64,000 nucleotides of DNA. Source: Gaiellasilicea sp963791905 (GTDB lineage: Bacteria > Actinomycetota > Thermoleophilia > Gaiellales > Gaiellaceae). The notes under the pieces are model-generated. The model worked only from the letters and a program-made list of their open reading frames with translations, was not told the origin of the DNA and made no database searches. The DNA lies in the NCBI GenBank assembly GCA_963791905.1, contig CAWBTX010000002.1, forward strand, positions 506,793-570,792, in the 5' to 3' direction. The position numbers were made by a program, and so were the translations under genes. How positions within the stretch are numbered: position 1 is the first letter of the stretch; the number at the start of each line of letters is the position of its first letter. Of the stretch, positions 20,566-29,103 are shown piece by piece.

Positions 20566-20789
20566 ATGCGCTTCCGGGCCCTGCTCGCCTCGATCTCACG
20601 CCCTGGTCGTCACCCTCGCCCTCGCGGCGCCCGCGCATGGCGGCCAAGGGCGGCGAGGGCACCTACGGCAAGACGAACGACAAGGTCATCACGAACTTCG
20701 GCTTCGGCCTGATCATCGGCTTCACGCTGCTGGTGATCACCCTGAGCGTCGCGCAGAACCAGCTCGACAAGCGCAAGACCCGCAAGTAG
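20566..20789 (+). CDS. small single-span membrane protein, unknown function
   Basis: After correcting one or two shifts the product is about 73 residues: a signal-like N-terminus (ALVVTLALAAPAMA), a polar GGEGTYGKTNDKVITNFG segment, one transmembrane helix (FGLIIGFTLLVITLSVAQ) and a basic tail (LDKRKTRK). The final basic tail predicts an N-out, C-in orientation. Similar short proteins occur in other Thermoleophilia. It precedes the lipocalin-like gene by 30 bases. Confidence 0.55.
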
Positions 20790-20819
20790 CGCCCACGCCG
20801 TGGCGGTTAGGCTGCGCCC

Positions 20820-21755
20820 GTGACGACGCCCGGCATCACGGCCGCCCACGAGACCTGGCAACCCGCGGGTCCCGAGGAGCAGTGGTCCGACTCCTTCTAC
20901 TTCGGCGGGCGGCGACGGGCAGCGGCCTCGCGTTCTACTCGCGCATCGGGCGCCGCCCCAACGAGGGCGTCACCGAGGGCGCGCTCGGAATATGGCTGCC
21001 GGGGCAGGGATTCCTGCTGAGCTTCGCGCGCGCCGATGCCGCCGCGACCGCGATCGCGGCCGGCCCGGTGACCTTCGAGTGCGCCGTGCCGCTGCGTGCT
21101 GTGGGAGCTGCGCTTCGCCGGCCCCGGGCGCCTGTTCGAGCGCGCCGAGCACATCGCCACCGATCGCGACGCCTACCGCACGGTCGAGGTCGCCGGGCAA
21201 CCTGCGGTTCACCGCCGTGGGGCGAGCCGCTGTCGTTCGAATCCGGCCTCACGGAGGGAGTCGCCAGCGACCACTACGAGCAGCCCGGCTCGATCGCGGG
21301 CGTGATCGAGGTGGACGGGCACCGCCATCCGCTCGCCGGGCGCGGGCATGCGCGATCACTCCTGGGGCGTGCGCGACTGGCAGCGCGTGCCGTGGTGGCG
21401 GTGGTTCGGCGTGGTCGTCGACCCCGACAACTTCGTGATGGTCAACAACGTCGGCCTCGCGGACGGCGGCGAGACGGCCGGCGGGTTCCTGATGCGCGAC
21501 GGCGAGATCGCCGCCGATCGCGACCTGCGAGACGACGTCCGAGCTCGACCCCGACCTCGGATGCCAGCGCACCTTCGAGGCGCGTGCCACCGACGCGCGC
21601 GGGCGCACCACCACGCTGCGCGGCCGCGCCGTCGAGGTGGCGCCGCTGCGCCAGCGCCGGGACGGCCGCCTCACGCACGTGAACGAGGGCCTCACCGAAT
21701 ACGAGTGGGAGGGCTACCGCGGCACAGGGATTTCGGAGTACCTGCCGACAAATCC
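20820..21755 (+). CDS. DUF7064/7065-like (AttH/lipocalin-type) protein
   Basis: The GTG at 20820 starts TPGITAAHETWQPAGPEEQW. Beta-rich blocks follow: WLPGQGFLLSFARAD, WELRFAGPGRLFERAEHI, DHYEQPGSIAGVIEVDG, the characteristic MRDHSWGVRDWQ with invariant His-Ser-Trp-Gly, and a C-terminal GLTEYEW..GISEYL. Such proteins have two lipocalin-like barrels and often neighbour lipid or terpenoid genes. Shifts lie near 20910, 21105, 21200, 21345 and 21530. The frame has no stop before the M20 peptidase start; the hairpin between them suggests a lost stop rather than a true fusion. Confidence 0.6.
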
Positions 21756-21777
21756 GTCCGCCGGTAAGCCGGCGGAC
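21756..21777 (+). terminator. perfect 9-bp hairpin between lipocalin-like gene and M20 peptidase
   Basis: The sequence gtccgccgg-taag-ccggcggac is a perfect 9-pair stem with a 4-base loop. It lies 9 bases before the next ATG and lacks a U tract, so it could terminate, attenuate or stabilise an mRNA end. Confidence 0.45.
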
Positions 21778-21786
21778 GTCGGCCGC

Positions 21787-23130
21787 ATGAGCACCACCGC
21801 TGCCGGCACGGAAATCTGGACGCGCCCCGCGGAGCTGCTCCGCGACCTGATCCGGTTCGACACCACCAACCCGCCGGGCAACGAGCGCGCGTGCATCTCC
21901 TACATCGAGAGCCTGCTCACCGAGGCCGGCATCGAGAGCACGATCCGCGCCCGCGAGCCGGAGCGCCCCAACCTGATCGCGCGCCTGCCCGGCCGCGGCG
22001 CCGCGCCGCCGCTCCTGCTCCAGGGCCATGTCGACGTGGTCACGACCGCGAGCCAGAGCTGGAGCCGCCCGCCGTTCGCGCGCCGACCTGCAGGACGGCT
22101 TCGTGTGGGGGCGCGGCGCGATCGACATGAAGGGCGGCGTCACGATGATGCTGGCCGCGCTGCTGCGCGCCCGCGCCGAGGGCCTCGAGCCGGCGGGCGA
22201 CGTGATCTTCTGCGCGCTCGCCGACGAGGAGAACATGAGCCCGTACGGCGCGGAGTGGCTGGTGCGCGAGCACGCCGAGCTGTTCGACGGCGTGCGGCAC
22301 GCGATCGGCGAGTTCGGCGGGTTCACGATGCACGTCGGGCGGGCAGCGCTTCTATCCGATCCAGGTCGCGGAGAAGCAGGTGTGCACCGTGCGCATGACG
22401 CTCACCGGCGCGCCCGGGCACGGCTCGATGCCGGTGCGCGGCGGCGCGATGGCAAAGCTGGCGCAGATCCTGCGCGCGCTCGACCGCCGCCGGCTGCCGG
22501 TGCACGTCACGCCGGTCGCCCGCCAGATGGTGGAGGCGATGGCGCACAGTCTGCGGCGGCGTGCAGGGCGCGCTGCTGAAGCTGCTGCTGAACCCGCGGC
22601 TGACCAACCGCGCTGCTCGACCGCATGGGCGAGCGCACGCGGGTGCTCGACCCGATCCTGCACAACACCGTGAGCGCGACCGGCCTGCACGGGTCCGACA
22701 AGTTCAACGTGATCCCCGGCGCGGTGGAGATCGTGCTCGACGGCCGCCTGCTGCCGGGGTTCGAGCCGCAGCACCTGCTCGACGAGCTGCGTGCGCTGAT
22801 CGGCGCGGACGCGCGGCTACGAGGTGATCAAGCACGACCCGGGCCCGCCCGAGCCCGACCTCGCGCTGTTCGGCACGCTCGGCGCGATCCTCGAGGAGGC
22901 GGACCCGGGCAGCACGGCGATCCCGCTGCTGATGCCCGGCGTGTCGGACGCGCGCTTCTTCGCCCGGCTCGGCATCCAGACGTACGGGTTCACGCCGATG
23001 AAGCTGCCCGCCGGACTTCAACTTCTGGGCGGGCGTGCACGGCGCCGACGAGCGCATCCCCGCGGACGCGGTCGAGTTCGGCGCGCACGCGATCGGCGAA
23101 GCGCTGCGCCGCTTCGGTAGCGCCACGTGA
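21787..23130 (+). CDS. M20-family metallopeptidase/deacylase
   Basis: A cytoplasmic zinc-dependent aminoacylase or peptidase of about 447 residues. Motifs are LIRFDTTNPPGNE, the first metal ligand LQGHVDVV, the bridging Asp in GRGAIDMKGG, the catalytic pair in ADEENMSPYGAEW, the dimerisation-domain start GAPGHGSMPVRGG, VIPGAVEIVLDGRLLPG, and the late His in FWAGVHGADERI. Shifts near 22080, 22345, 22555, 22615, 22820 and 23010 break the frame. The substrate is unknown; amide-bond hydrolysis of an acyl-amino acid or dipeptide is the family expectation. The luciferase-like gene follows after 4 bases. Confidence 0.82.
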
Positions 23131-23134
23131 ACGA

Positions 23135-24094
23135 GTGCGGCCCGGCACGCGCTGGGCGCTGACGCTGCCGTTCGCGACGGTGCCGCTGCGCGAGCACCGC
23201 GCGCTGATCGAGGGCGCGGAGGCAGTCGGCTACGACGACCTGTGGAGCGGCGAGACCACCGGGACCGACGCGTTCACGCCGATCGCGCTGGCGGCCGCGT
23301 GGACCGAGCACATGCGCCTCGGCACCGGCGTCGTGAACGCGTTCACGCGCGGGCCCGCGGTGCTGGCCCAGCACGCGGCCGCGCTGCAGGACGCGAGCGG
23401 CGGGCGCTTCTGCCTCGGCATCGGCTCCTCCTCGAACGTGATCGTGGAGCGCTGGAACCAGATCCCGTTCGAGAAGCCGCTCACGAAGGTGCGCGAGACG
23501 GTCGAGATCCTCCGCACCGTGCTGGCCGGGGAGCGCGGCCCGGGCGGGTTCAAGCTCGAGACCGCGCCCGACCCTCCCCCACCCATCTACATCGCCGCGC
23601 TGCGCGGGCGGATGCTGCGGCTGGGCGGCGCGCTCGGCGACGGGACGTTCGTCAACTTCCTGCCGCTGTCGAGCGTCGACCGGGTGATCGCCGAGATCCG
23701 CGCCGGCGAGCGCGAGGCGGGCAAGCCCGAGGGCTCATCGGACGTGCTGTGCCGCTTCTTCTGCATCCCGCAGCCGGTGGACGAGGCGCTGCCGTTCGCG
23801 CGCTGGATGTTCGCCGCCTACGCGACCGTGCCCGTGTACGAGCAGTTCTTCCGGTGGCTCGGCTGGGGAGACGCGATCGATCCGATGGTCGACGCGTGGA
23901 ACGCGGGCGATCGCGAGCAGGCGCGCGAGCTGGCGCCCGAGGACCTGATCCGGGAGATCTTCGTCTTCGGCGCGGCGGAGGAGCAGAAGCAGCGCCTGGC
24001 AGAGTTCGTGGAGGGCGGCATCACGACGCCGGTGCTGACGCCGATCTGCCCGCCGGATCAGCTGCCGGCGGCGATCGACGCGCTCGCACCGTGA
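23135..24094 (+). CDS. LLM-class flavin-dependent oxidoreductase
   Basis: An intact 319-residue luciferase-like TIM-barrel protein starting at GTG 23135. Typical blocks are VPLREHRALIEGAEAVGYDD, TEHMRLGTGVVNAFTRGPAV, LAQHAAALQDASGGRFCLGI and PPPPIYIAALRGRMLRLGG. In actinomycetes such proteins usually bind coenzyme F420 or FMN. It follows the M20 peptidase with a 4-base gap and probably shares its transcript. The substrate is unknown. Confidence 0.82.
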   Translation: MRPGTRWALTLPFATVPLREHRALIEGAEAVGYDDLWSGETTGTDAFTPIALAAAWTEHMRLGTGVVNAFTRGPAVLAQHAAALQDASGGRFCLGIGSSSNVIVERWNQIPFEKPLTKVRETVEILRTVLAGERGPGGFKLETAPDPPPPIYIAALRGRMLRLGGALGDGTFVNFLPLSSVDRVIAEIRAGEREAGKPEGSSDVLCRFFCIPQPVDEALPFARWMFAAYATVPVYEQFFRWLGWGDAIDPMVDAWNAGDREQARELAPEDLIREIFVFGAAEEQKQRLAEFVEGGITTPVLTPICPPDQLPAAIDALAP

Positions 24095-24116
24095 GCGCGC
24101 CGATCGCGGGTCCAGG

Positions 24117-24313
24117 TTACGGAAAGACCAGCCCGGCGTAGATCGTCTCCTCGAGCTGCTCCTCGCCGGTCTCCTCCTGCTGTGCGGGGTAGGCGACCAC
24201 CGGGTACGAGGCGCCGAGTTCGGAGAGCAGCGACTCGTGTCGGGCAGCGGCGGCTCGCCGGGGTCCAGCACCGCGTCCGGGTTCGGCAGTGTCCAATCTG
24301 GCTGGGGGGTCAT
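24117..24313 (-). CDS. small acidic protein, unknown function
   Basis: The ATG at 24313 is preceded by an AGAGGAG ribosome-binding site. The product begins MTPQPDWTLPNPDAVLDPGE and, after a shift near 24240, ends HESLLSELGASYPVVAYPAQ plus an acidic Glu/Gln stretch and AGLVFP. About 65 residues; no family recognised. It is divergent from the enoyl-CoA hydratase. Confidence 0.45.
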
Positions 24314-24408
24314 GGGCATCTCCTCTGATTGCGGTTCGCACACAACTTAGACACCCAACGACCGAATCCCGTAAGAGTTGTGTGAAGTCTGCGTTAAGTT
24401 CCGCGACC

Positions 24409-25186
24409 ATGACCGACCGCCAATCAACTACGAGCGCACCGGCGCTGCGGCGCTCGTCACGATCGACCGCCCGGAGCGCCGCAACGCGGTGGACACAGAG
24501 ACGGCCGAGCTGCTGCGCGAATACCTCGCGCGGTTCGAGGACGACGACGGCGCGCGCGTGCTGGTGCTGACCGGCGCGGGCGAGGCGTTCTGCGCCGGCG
24601 CCGACCTGAAGGCGATGGACCTCGACATCGATCACCCGGACGGGCCGATGGGCTTCACGCGGGTGACGCCGTCGAAGCCAACGATCGCCGCGATCGGCGG
24701 CTGGTGCCTGGCCGGCGGGATGGAGATCGCGCTGTGGTGCGACCTGCGCATCGCGACGGAGGGATCGACGTTCGGTCTGTTCGAGCGCCGCTGGGGTGTG
24801 CCGCTGATCGACGGCGGCACGCAGCGCCTGCCGCTGATCGTCGGGATGGGCCGCGCGCTGGAGCTGACCTTACCGGTCGACCGGTCGATGCGCAGGAGGC
24901 GTCTGCAGATCGGGCTCGTGAACGAGGTCGTGCCGGCCGGCCAGCACGTCGAGCGCGCGCTCGAGCTGGCCGAGCGGCTGGCCGGCTTCCCACAGGAGAC
25001 GATGCTCGCGGACCGCCGCGCGATGCTCGAGGGATCCCGCCTGCCCTGGCGCGAGGCGCTGGAGTTCGAGTACCGCCAGGGCCGCGCGGTGATGGAGGTC
25101 GCCGCCCGCGGCGCCGCGCGCTTCGCCGGCGGCGAAGGCCGCCACGGCGCGAGCGTCGTCGAGTCGCCAACGGGATTTCGCGTTAG
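24409..25186 (+). CDS. enoyl-CoA hydratase/isomerase family protein
   Basis: A crotonase-fold enzyme of about 258 residues. GEAFCAGADLKAMD forms the first oxyanion-hole element and GGMEIALWCDLRIA the second, with its Glu. FERRWGVPLIDGGTQRL retains the second acidic residue seen in active hydratases. Shifts occur after the fourth codon (near 24420, one C missing) and near 24870. The stop is ambiguous: TAG at 25184-25186 in one frame, 25247 in another. It could hydrate enoyl-CoA thioesters in fatty-acid or aromatic-acid catabolism. It converges with the GNAT gene. Confidence 0.8.
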
Positions 25187-25198
25187 CCGGAAATCCCG
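25171..25198. terminator. convergent-gene hairpin
   Basis: An inverted repeat cgggatttc (25171-25179) and gaaatcccg (25190-25198), with a 10-base loop, sits between two convergent genes. This is where a bidirectional terminator is expected. Confidence 0.5.
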
Positions 25199-25209
25199 GT
25201 GGCACGGTT

Positions 25210-25859
25210 CTACAGCGGCAGGAACTGCACCGGGACGTCGCCCTTGATCTCGAAGGGCTCGCGTGCCAGGTCGCTTGCCTCCCACTCCGAGCGCAGCATC
25301 GAGTAGCTGATCACGTCCTTCGGGCTCCCTGATGCACGTGCCAGCGGCGCAGCACGCCCTCGTGCACGAAGCCGAGGCGCTCGAGCGCCTTCTGGGAGCG
25401 GCCGTTGTCGTCGCCGCACCAGGCGGTCACGCGCTCCAGCCCGAGCCCCTCGAACGCGAGCGCCAGCACGAGCGTCTTCGAGCTGCGGTTGGCGCCGCTC
25501 CCCCACCACTCGCGCCCGTGCCAGGTGCCGATCACCGCGCGGCGGTCGCGCAGCGAGAACTCGGACAGCCCGGTGACGCCGATCACGCCGTCCTCGCGGA
25601 TGGACGATCACGAACTCCAGCCGCTCACCCTCGGCCCGCTTGCGTCCAGGCTGCGTACATAGGTCGCGGCCTCGCTCTCGTCGGTGTAGGGGCCCCAGGA
25701 GAAGAACTGCGTGACCTCCCGGTCGGAGGCGAGCCGGTACAGCGCGCGCGCATCCTCCGGCCGCGCGTAGCGCAGCAGGAGCTCCGGTCCGCGGACCTCG
25801 AGGTCTGCCGCGGGATCGTCGAACCGTGCCCGGCGCGGTGCGGAAATCGCCTCGGCCAT
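25210..25859 (-). CDS. GNAT acetyltransferase, RimJ/RimL type
   Basis: The product starts MAEAISAPRRARFDDP and shows the RimJ/RimL layout: LLLRYARPEDARALYRLASD (strand 1/helix 1), FSWGPYTDESEAATY, then GVTGLSEFSLRDRRAVIGTW, RSSKTLVLALAFEGLGLERV (acetyl-CoA region) and SQKALERLGFVHEGVLRRWH. Shifts near 25650, 25590 and 25330 interrupt the frame; the merged length of about 215 residues is normal. It probably acetylates a protein N-terminus or a small amine. Confidence 0.75.
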
Positions 25860-25912
25860 GCCGTGATGCTTACATACCGCGCCCACCAGACCCCGACGCG
25901 AGGAGGCCGCAC

Positions 25913-26200
25913 GTGCAAACCTGGGACACCCGCTCGATCGACGTGGAGCCGCATCAACCGCAGGTGCTGCACACCGGGCGACGAGGGCAGGACGATCGTG
26001 ATCAACCTCCCCGCGGGCGAGGAGCTCCAGGACCACCAGGTGCACGAGCGGGCATGGATCCTCGTCGTGGACGGCGAGGTCGAGGTCGAGGCCGACGGCG
26101 AGTCGATGCCGGCGGCCCGGGGTTCCTGGCGCTCACCGAGCCGAACGAGCGCCACGAGGTGCGCGCGAACTCGGATGCGCGGCTGGTGCTGGTGCTCGCC
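25913..26200 (+). CDS. cupin-domain protein, 3' end replaced
   Basis: The GTG start at 25913 has a perfect AGGAGG at 25901-25906, six bases upstream. The product is a single small cupin: IVINLPAGEELQDHQVHERA (His ligands), WILVVDGEVEVEADGES, then FLALTEPNERHEVRANSDAR. The normal C-terminal strand should follow LVLVLA, but the sequence there becomes the antisense of another gene. Shifts lie near 25978 and 26118. It may bind a metal and a small ligand. Confidence 0.6.
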
Positions 26201-26388
26201 GCTCCCGCCCCGAACATCAGCAGCAGCGTCAGGCCGCCCGGCCAGCGCGGCCATGTGAACAGGGACTCGACGCGAGCTGTGCGGCCGAGCGCCTCGAGCC
26301 GGCCGGCCAGGTGGCGCGCCGCGCGGCGCTCCGCATCGGTCCCGGGGCCGCGTGCGCCGACGGCCACGAGCGCGTCCAGTTCGTCCAT
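26201..26388 (-). pseudogene. N-terminal fragment of an M28-type peptidase-like membrane protein
   Basis: Reading leftward from ATG 26388: MDELDALVAVGARGPGTDAE, RRAARHLAGRLEALGRTARV, then a hydrophobic start TLLLMFGA. The pattern GPGTDAERRAARHLAGRLEA is typical of the N-terminus of M28/PA-type aminopeptidase-like proteins. The frame stops making sense at about 26205, exactly where the cupin gene on the other strand ends, so the body of the gene is missing. Confidence 0.5.
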
Positions 26389-26463
26389 CGCGTCGACGCG
26401 TGGAGGGCTTCGCTGCGCTCACCGGCGGCCATCGGCTCAGCCGCAATCTAGAGTGCACCCGCC

Positions 26464-27570
26464 GTGAATCCGAGAAGCCCAGGCCCCGGGGAGCTCGTGG
26501 CCGGCGCGGGCGGGGCGCTGCTCCTCGTTTCCACGTTCCTCCCCTGGTTCGCGCTCGACAGCGCGATCGAGCTGCCGGGCAGGAGCGGCGGCACGACGAT
26601 CCGCGGCGAGGGCGTGAACGCGTGGCAGTCGTTCGCGGTGATCGACGTGGTGCTGCTCGCGGCCGGGCTCGCGGCGCTCGCGCTGCTCGTGGCCGGTGCG
26701 GCCGACCTGCGTGTGGCGCGCATCCGGCTAGCGCTGATCGTGGTTGCGGCGGGTGTCCTGTGCGCCCTGCTCGTGGTCTTCAGGCTGCTCGATCCTCCGG
26801 ACCTCGCCACGGCCGCGGACACGGCGGCGAGCGAAACCGGGCGCCGGCTCGGGCCGTTCTTCGCGCTCCTGGCCACGCTCGGCATGAGCTGGGGCGCGTG
26901 GAGGGCGATCGAGGACGCGGCGGTCGGAGCCCGAGCCCGAGCCGGAGCGAGCCGGAGCCGGAGCCCGAGCCGTGCCGGAGGTCTGCCCGAGCCGCCTGCG
27001 GCACCAGCTGCGGAGCGGCCGGCCGGCCCGCCGATACGATCGGCCGGCGTGGCCGCCTTCGAAGACCTGGTGGGGAAGCTCGAGCCGCTCCTCGCGGAGC
27101 TCTGGGACGCGCCGGCCGCGCCCCGCGGCGAGCACGAGCGCATCCCGGCGGCGGCCGGCATCTACCTCTTCACGCGGCACGACGAGCCGGTGCACGTCGG
27201 CCAGGCCCCCGACCTCCGCCGCCGGCTGGCCGAGCAGTGCCGGCCGTCGTCGGGGCACACGAAGGCCACGCTCGCCTTCGAGATCGCCAAGCGCGCGGCC
27301 CGCAAAGAGGGCATCGACGTGGACGGCCCGCCGGCGCGGCTGGCCACGAGCGACGAGTTCTCGCCCTACTTCACGCGCGCCAAGGAAGCGGTCGCGGAGC
27401 TCCCGGTGCGATACGTCGAGGTGGAGTCGCGCGAGCTGCGCGCGCTATTCGAGGTCTACGGCTCGATGGTGCTGGGCACCGGCGAGTCCGCCAGCCGACG
27501 CGCCGTAGCGCGCTGGAAGTGCGGCGGGTGGGACTCGAACCCACACGCCCTCTCGGGCAATGGATTTTGA
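26464..27570 (+). CDS. four-TM membrane protein joined to a GIY-YIG-like domain
   Basis: One uninterrupted frame of 368 codons. Residues 10-160 hold four hydrophobic helices (for example LVAGAGGALLLVSTFLPWF, VLLAAGLAALALLVAGAA and LALIVVAAGVLCALLVVF). Residues 160-195 are a low-complexity Arg/Ser linker that would read Pro-Glu repeats in another frame. Residues 196-340 resemble a GIY-YIG-type domain (IPAAAGIYLFTRHDEPVHVG, then ELRALFEVYGSMVLG). The last 20 codons run antisense through tRNA-Leu(CAA), so the real stop is probably the TAG at 27506-27508 in a shifted frame. It may be two genes, the second starting at GTG 27050. Confidence 0.55.
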   Translation: MNPRSPGPGELVAGAGGALLLVSTFLPWFALDSAIELPGRSGGTTIRGEGVNAWQSFAVIDVVLLAAGLAALALLVAGAADLRVARIRLALIVVAAGVLCALLVVFRLLDPPDLATAADTAASETGRRLGPFFALLATLGMSWGAWRAIEDAAVGARARAGASRSRSPSRAGGLPEPPAAPAAERPAGPPIRSAGVAAFEDLVGKLEPLLAELWDAPAAPRGEHERIPAAAGIYLFTRHDEPVHVGQAPDLRRRLAEQCRPSSGHTKATLAFEIAKRAARKEGIDVDGPPARLATSDEFSPYFTRAKEAVAELPVRYVEVESRELRALFEVYGSMVLGTGESASRRAVARWKCGGWDSNPHALSGNGF

Positions 27571-27603
27571 ATCCATCGAGTCTGCCAATTCCTCCACCGC
27601 CGC
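27520..27603 (-). tRNA. tRNA-Leu(CAA)
   Basis: On the minus strand the acceptor GCGGCGG pairs with CCGCCGC and is followed by discriminator A. The anticodon arm is ATGGA-TTCAAAA-TCCAT, giving anticodon CAA. A long class II variable arm (TGCCCGAGAGGGCG) and a T-arm GTGGG-TTCGAGT-CCCAC are present. CCA is not encoded. It lies 13 bases past the end of the membrane-protein gene. Confidence 0.95.
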
Positions 27604-27616
27604 TTGAGGGGCGATT

Positions 27617-28071
27617 CTACGGCTGGATCGGCGTGAGCTGGCCGCTCGACATGCCGCCGCTGTAGTAGCGGTCGGCCTCGTCGCTCGGTGACCTCGACCT
27701 CCACGTGCCACTGCTGCCGGAACGCGACCATCGCGAAGCCGGCCAAGCAGCAGCTGCACGGGCACGAGCGCCACAGTGAGCACGCCAAGGATCGACGGGG
27801 CGAGCGCGGGGTCGTCGAAGCCGGCCTTGTCGCGCTCGAACCAGGCTGGGCCCGCCACCGCCGCGATCACCGCGAACAGGACCGCGAGGGCGGCAGCAAC
27901 GGGGAGCACGCCGCGGTTCCAGCGCGCCACCTGCCAGGCCATCACGAGGTAGACGATGATGTAGGCGAAGGAGATCGGCTGGGCGCCCTGGAGATGGGAC
28001 CACCCGCCGAGCGTCACGATCAGGATGAGTGCGGCGCTGATGACGAGCAGCAGGACGACGATCGCCCGCAT
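27617..28071 (-). CDS. four-TM membrane protein, unknown function
   Basis: The product starts MRAIVVLLLVISAALILIVT and has four hydrophobic helices (also ISFAYIIVYLVMAW, LPVAAALAVLFAVIAAVAG and ILGVLTVALVPVQLLL). The C-terminal tail reads AFRQQWHVEVEVTE and SGGMSSGQLTPIQP in a shifted frame (shifts near 27750 and 27690). About 150 residues; no family recognised. It lies immediately upstream of tRNA-Leu(CAA) on the same strand. Confidence 0.55.
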
Positions 28072-28200
28072 GGTCTGGGAGGACCGCCTTGTCCCGGTTC
28101 GGGTGCACGAGCACCGTGTCCGGCCATCGAATCGCGGACTCTACACCCGCCCCGGGCGCCAGGGCGCCGCTGCAGGCCGTCCTAGAATCGGCACGTCAGA

Positions 28201-28284
28201 GCGGGCGTGCTGGAACTGGTAGACAGGCCGGGTTTAGGTCCCGGTGCTCGAAAGAGCGTGTGGGTTCGAGTCCCTCCGCCCGAC
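28201..28284 (+). tRNA. tRNA-Leu(TAG)
   Basis: The acceptor GCGGGCG pairs with CGCCCG except at the first position. The anticodon arm CCGGG-TTTAGGT-CCCGG gives anticodon TAG. The class II variable arm TGCTCGAAAGAGCG and the T-loop TTCGAGT are present. One T-stem pair and the terminal acceptor pair are mismatched (CCCTCCGCCCGAC where CCCACCGCCCGCA would be canonical), a degraded end or sequencing errors. Everything to its right for over 20 kb has an accessory character. Confidence 0.88.
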
Positions 28285-28671
28285 CCGAGGAGCAACACAC
28301 CCAATCCGCTGACCGAGCTCATCAAAAAAAGGCTAACGCGGCGTGTCGCTCCACTCCGCGGAGCGCGCGTCCGGGGCAAGGGGGACTGTAGGGACTTCGC
28401 GAACGCGGAAGGCGCGGCGACCAGGACGATCACGAGCGCCACGACCAACATCGCAGGCCGCGGTCGAAGCGCCGCTAAACGAGCCGTCACCAAGCCTCGC
28501 CGGCAGGCCGAGCCCTCGCTTCTGCCTGGAAGGAGGCGTCGCGTCGAGGCTTGCGACACGCTTGAAATTGGACGAGTTCGATGCGTCCGCTCTTCCATCC
28601 GCCAACGCACCCGCATGGCATGGCATTGCGGTCGTCCGCGTACGGCCGGACGCCACGCTCGCAGGTCGTCC

Positions 28672-28803
28672 AATGCGGGAGCCAACTCGGTGCCGGCCGA
28701 GACGCTCGCATAAGCGCGGAGCGGAAGTGTCGGTGCGGAGGGTCTACATGCACCTTGAGGCTTCACACGACTAAGCAAGCCGCCTAAGCCGCGAGGGGGA
28801 ACG
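28672..28803 (+). repeat. mosaic vestige: shared intergenic repeat plus tail of the duplicated 66-69-residue gene
   Basis: Bases 28672-28746 match, inverted, bases 33917-33990 (core: gagccaactcggtgc, then gcggagcggaagtgtcggtg). Bases 28744-28803 match 42826-42885, the last codons (Tyr, x, His-Leu-Glu-Ala-Ser-His-Asp, stop) and downstream DNA of the small gene in the formate dehydrogenase unit. It is a third, truncated trace of that unit. Confidence 0.6.
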
Positions 28804-28865
28804 GGAAACGCCGAGCGGCCAACTTTCTGACGCGCGTCGGTCAAGCGGGGTTTCCGCCGGGGGCT

Positions 28866-28907
28866 AGGAGGGTCCGGCGAGACGACTAGCGAAACTCCTT
28901 CGTTTTG
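28866..28907 (-). repeat. dispersed 'tttcgctag' repeat, copy 1
   Basis: The complement reads ggagtttcgctagtcgtctc, then gccggaccctcctag. Related copies lie at 29517-29556 and 33886-33926. Confidence 0.5.
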
Positions 28908-29103
28908 TCGCTCGGAGAGGAGTAGGCTTGTGGAACTGGCCCTGCGGCCATCAACCCCGGCCCCCAGAGAGCAAAGACAGCCGAAGCGCGAGCAACGCGC
29001 CGAGGCAACAGACTCAGAGGCGCACGGGATTCCTGCGGGGCCAGTCTTTCGTTGAGGAGTGGCCTACGCCAGGGCGCGTCGCTTGCGGGATACTCGGCAA
29101 TCG

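Larger units (their letters stand above)
28286..29103. other. repeat-bearing region after tRNA-Leu, no gene recognised
   Basis: Open frames exist on both strands, but none has a ribosome-binding site or recognisable domain. Two repeat segments are visible: 28672-28803 (see repeat entry) and 28866-28907, an inverted copy of the 29517-29556 repeat. It is best read as mobile-element scar DNA next to a tRNA gene. Confidence 0.5.

Noticed and set aside
21637..22080. True fusion of the lipocalin-like protein with the M20 peptidase
   Set aside because: A hairpin and a clear peptidase start with normal N-terminal sequence lie between them, and neighbouring frames are full of indels; a lost stop is more likely.
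1..26400. Mass pseudogenisation of the left region
   Set aside because: The shifts are single bases, the amino-acid pattern resumes perfectly after each, and catalytic motifs are intact, so sequencing or consensus error is the better explanation.
28182..28844. Long minus-strand frame across tRNA-Leu(TAG)
   Set aside because: It reads the tRNA antisense (the familiar GGGTRTHTLFRAPGPKPG-type artefact) and has no other support.
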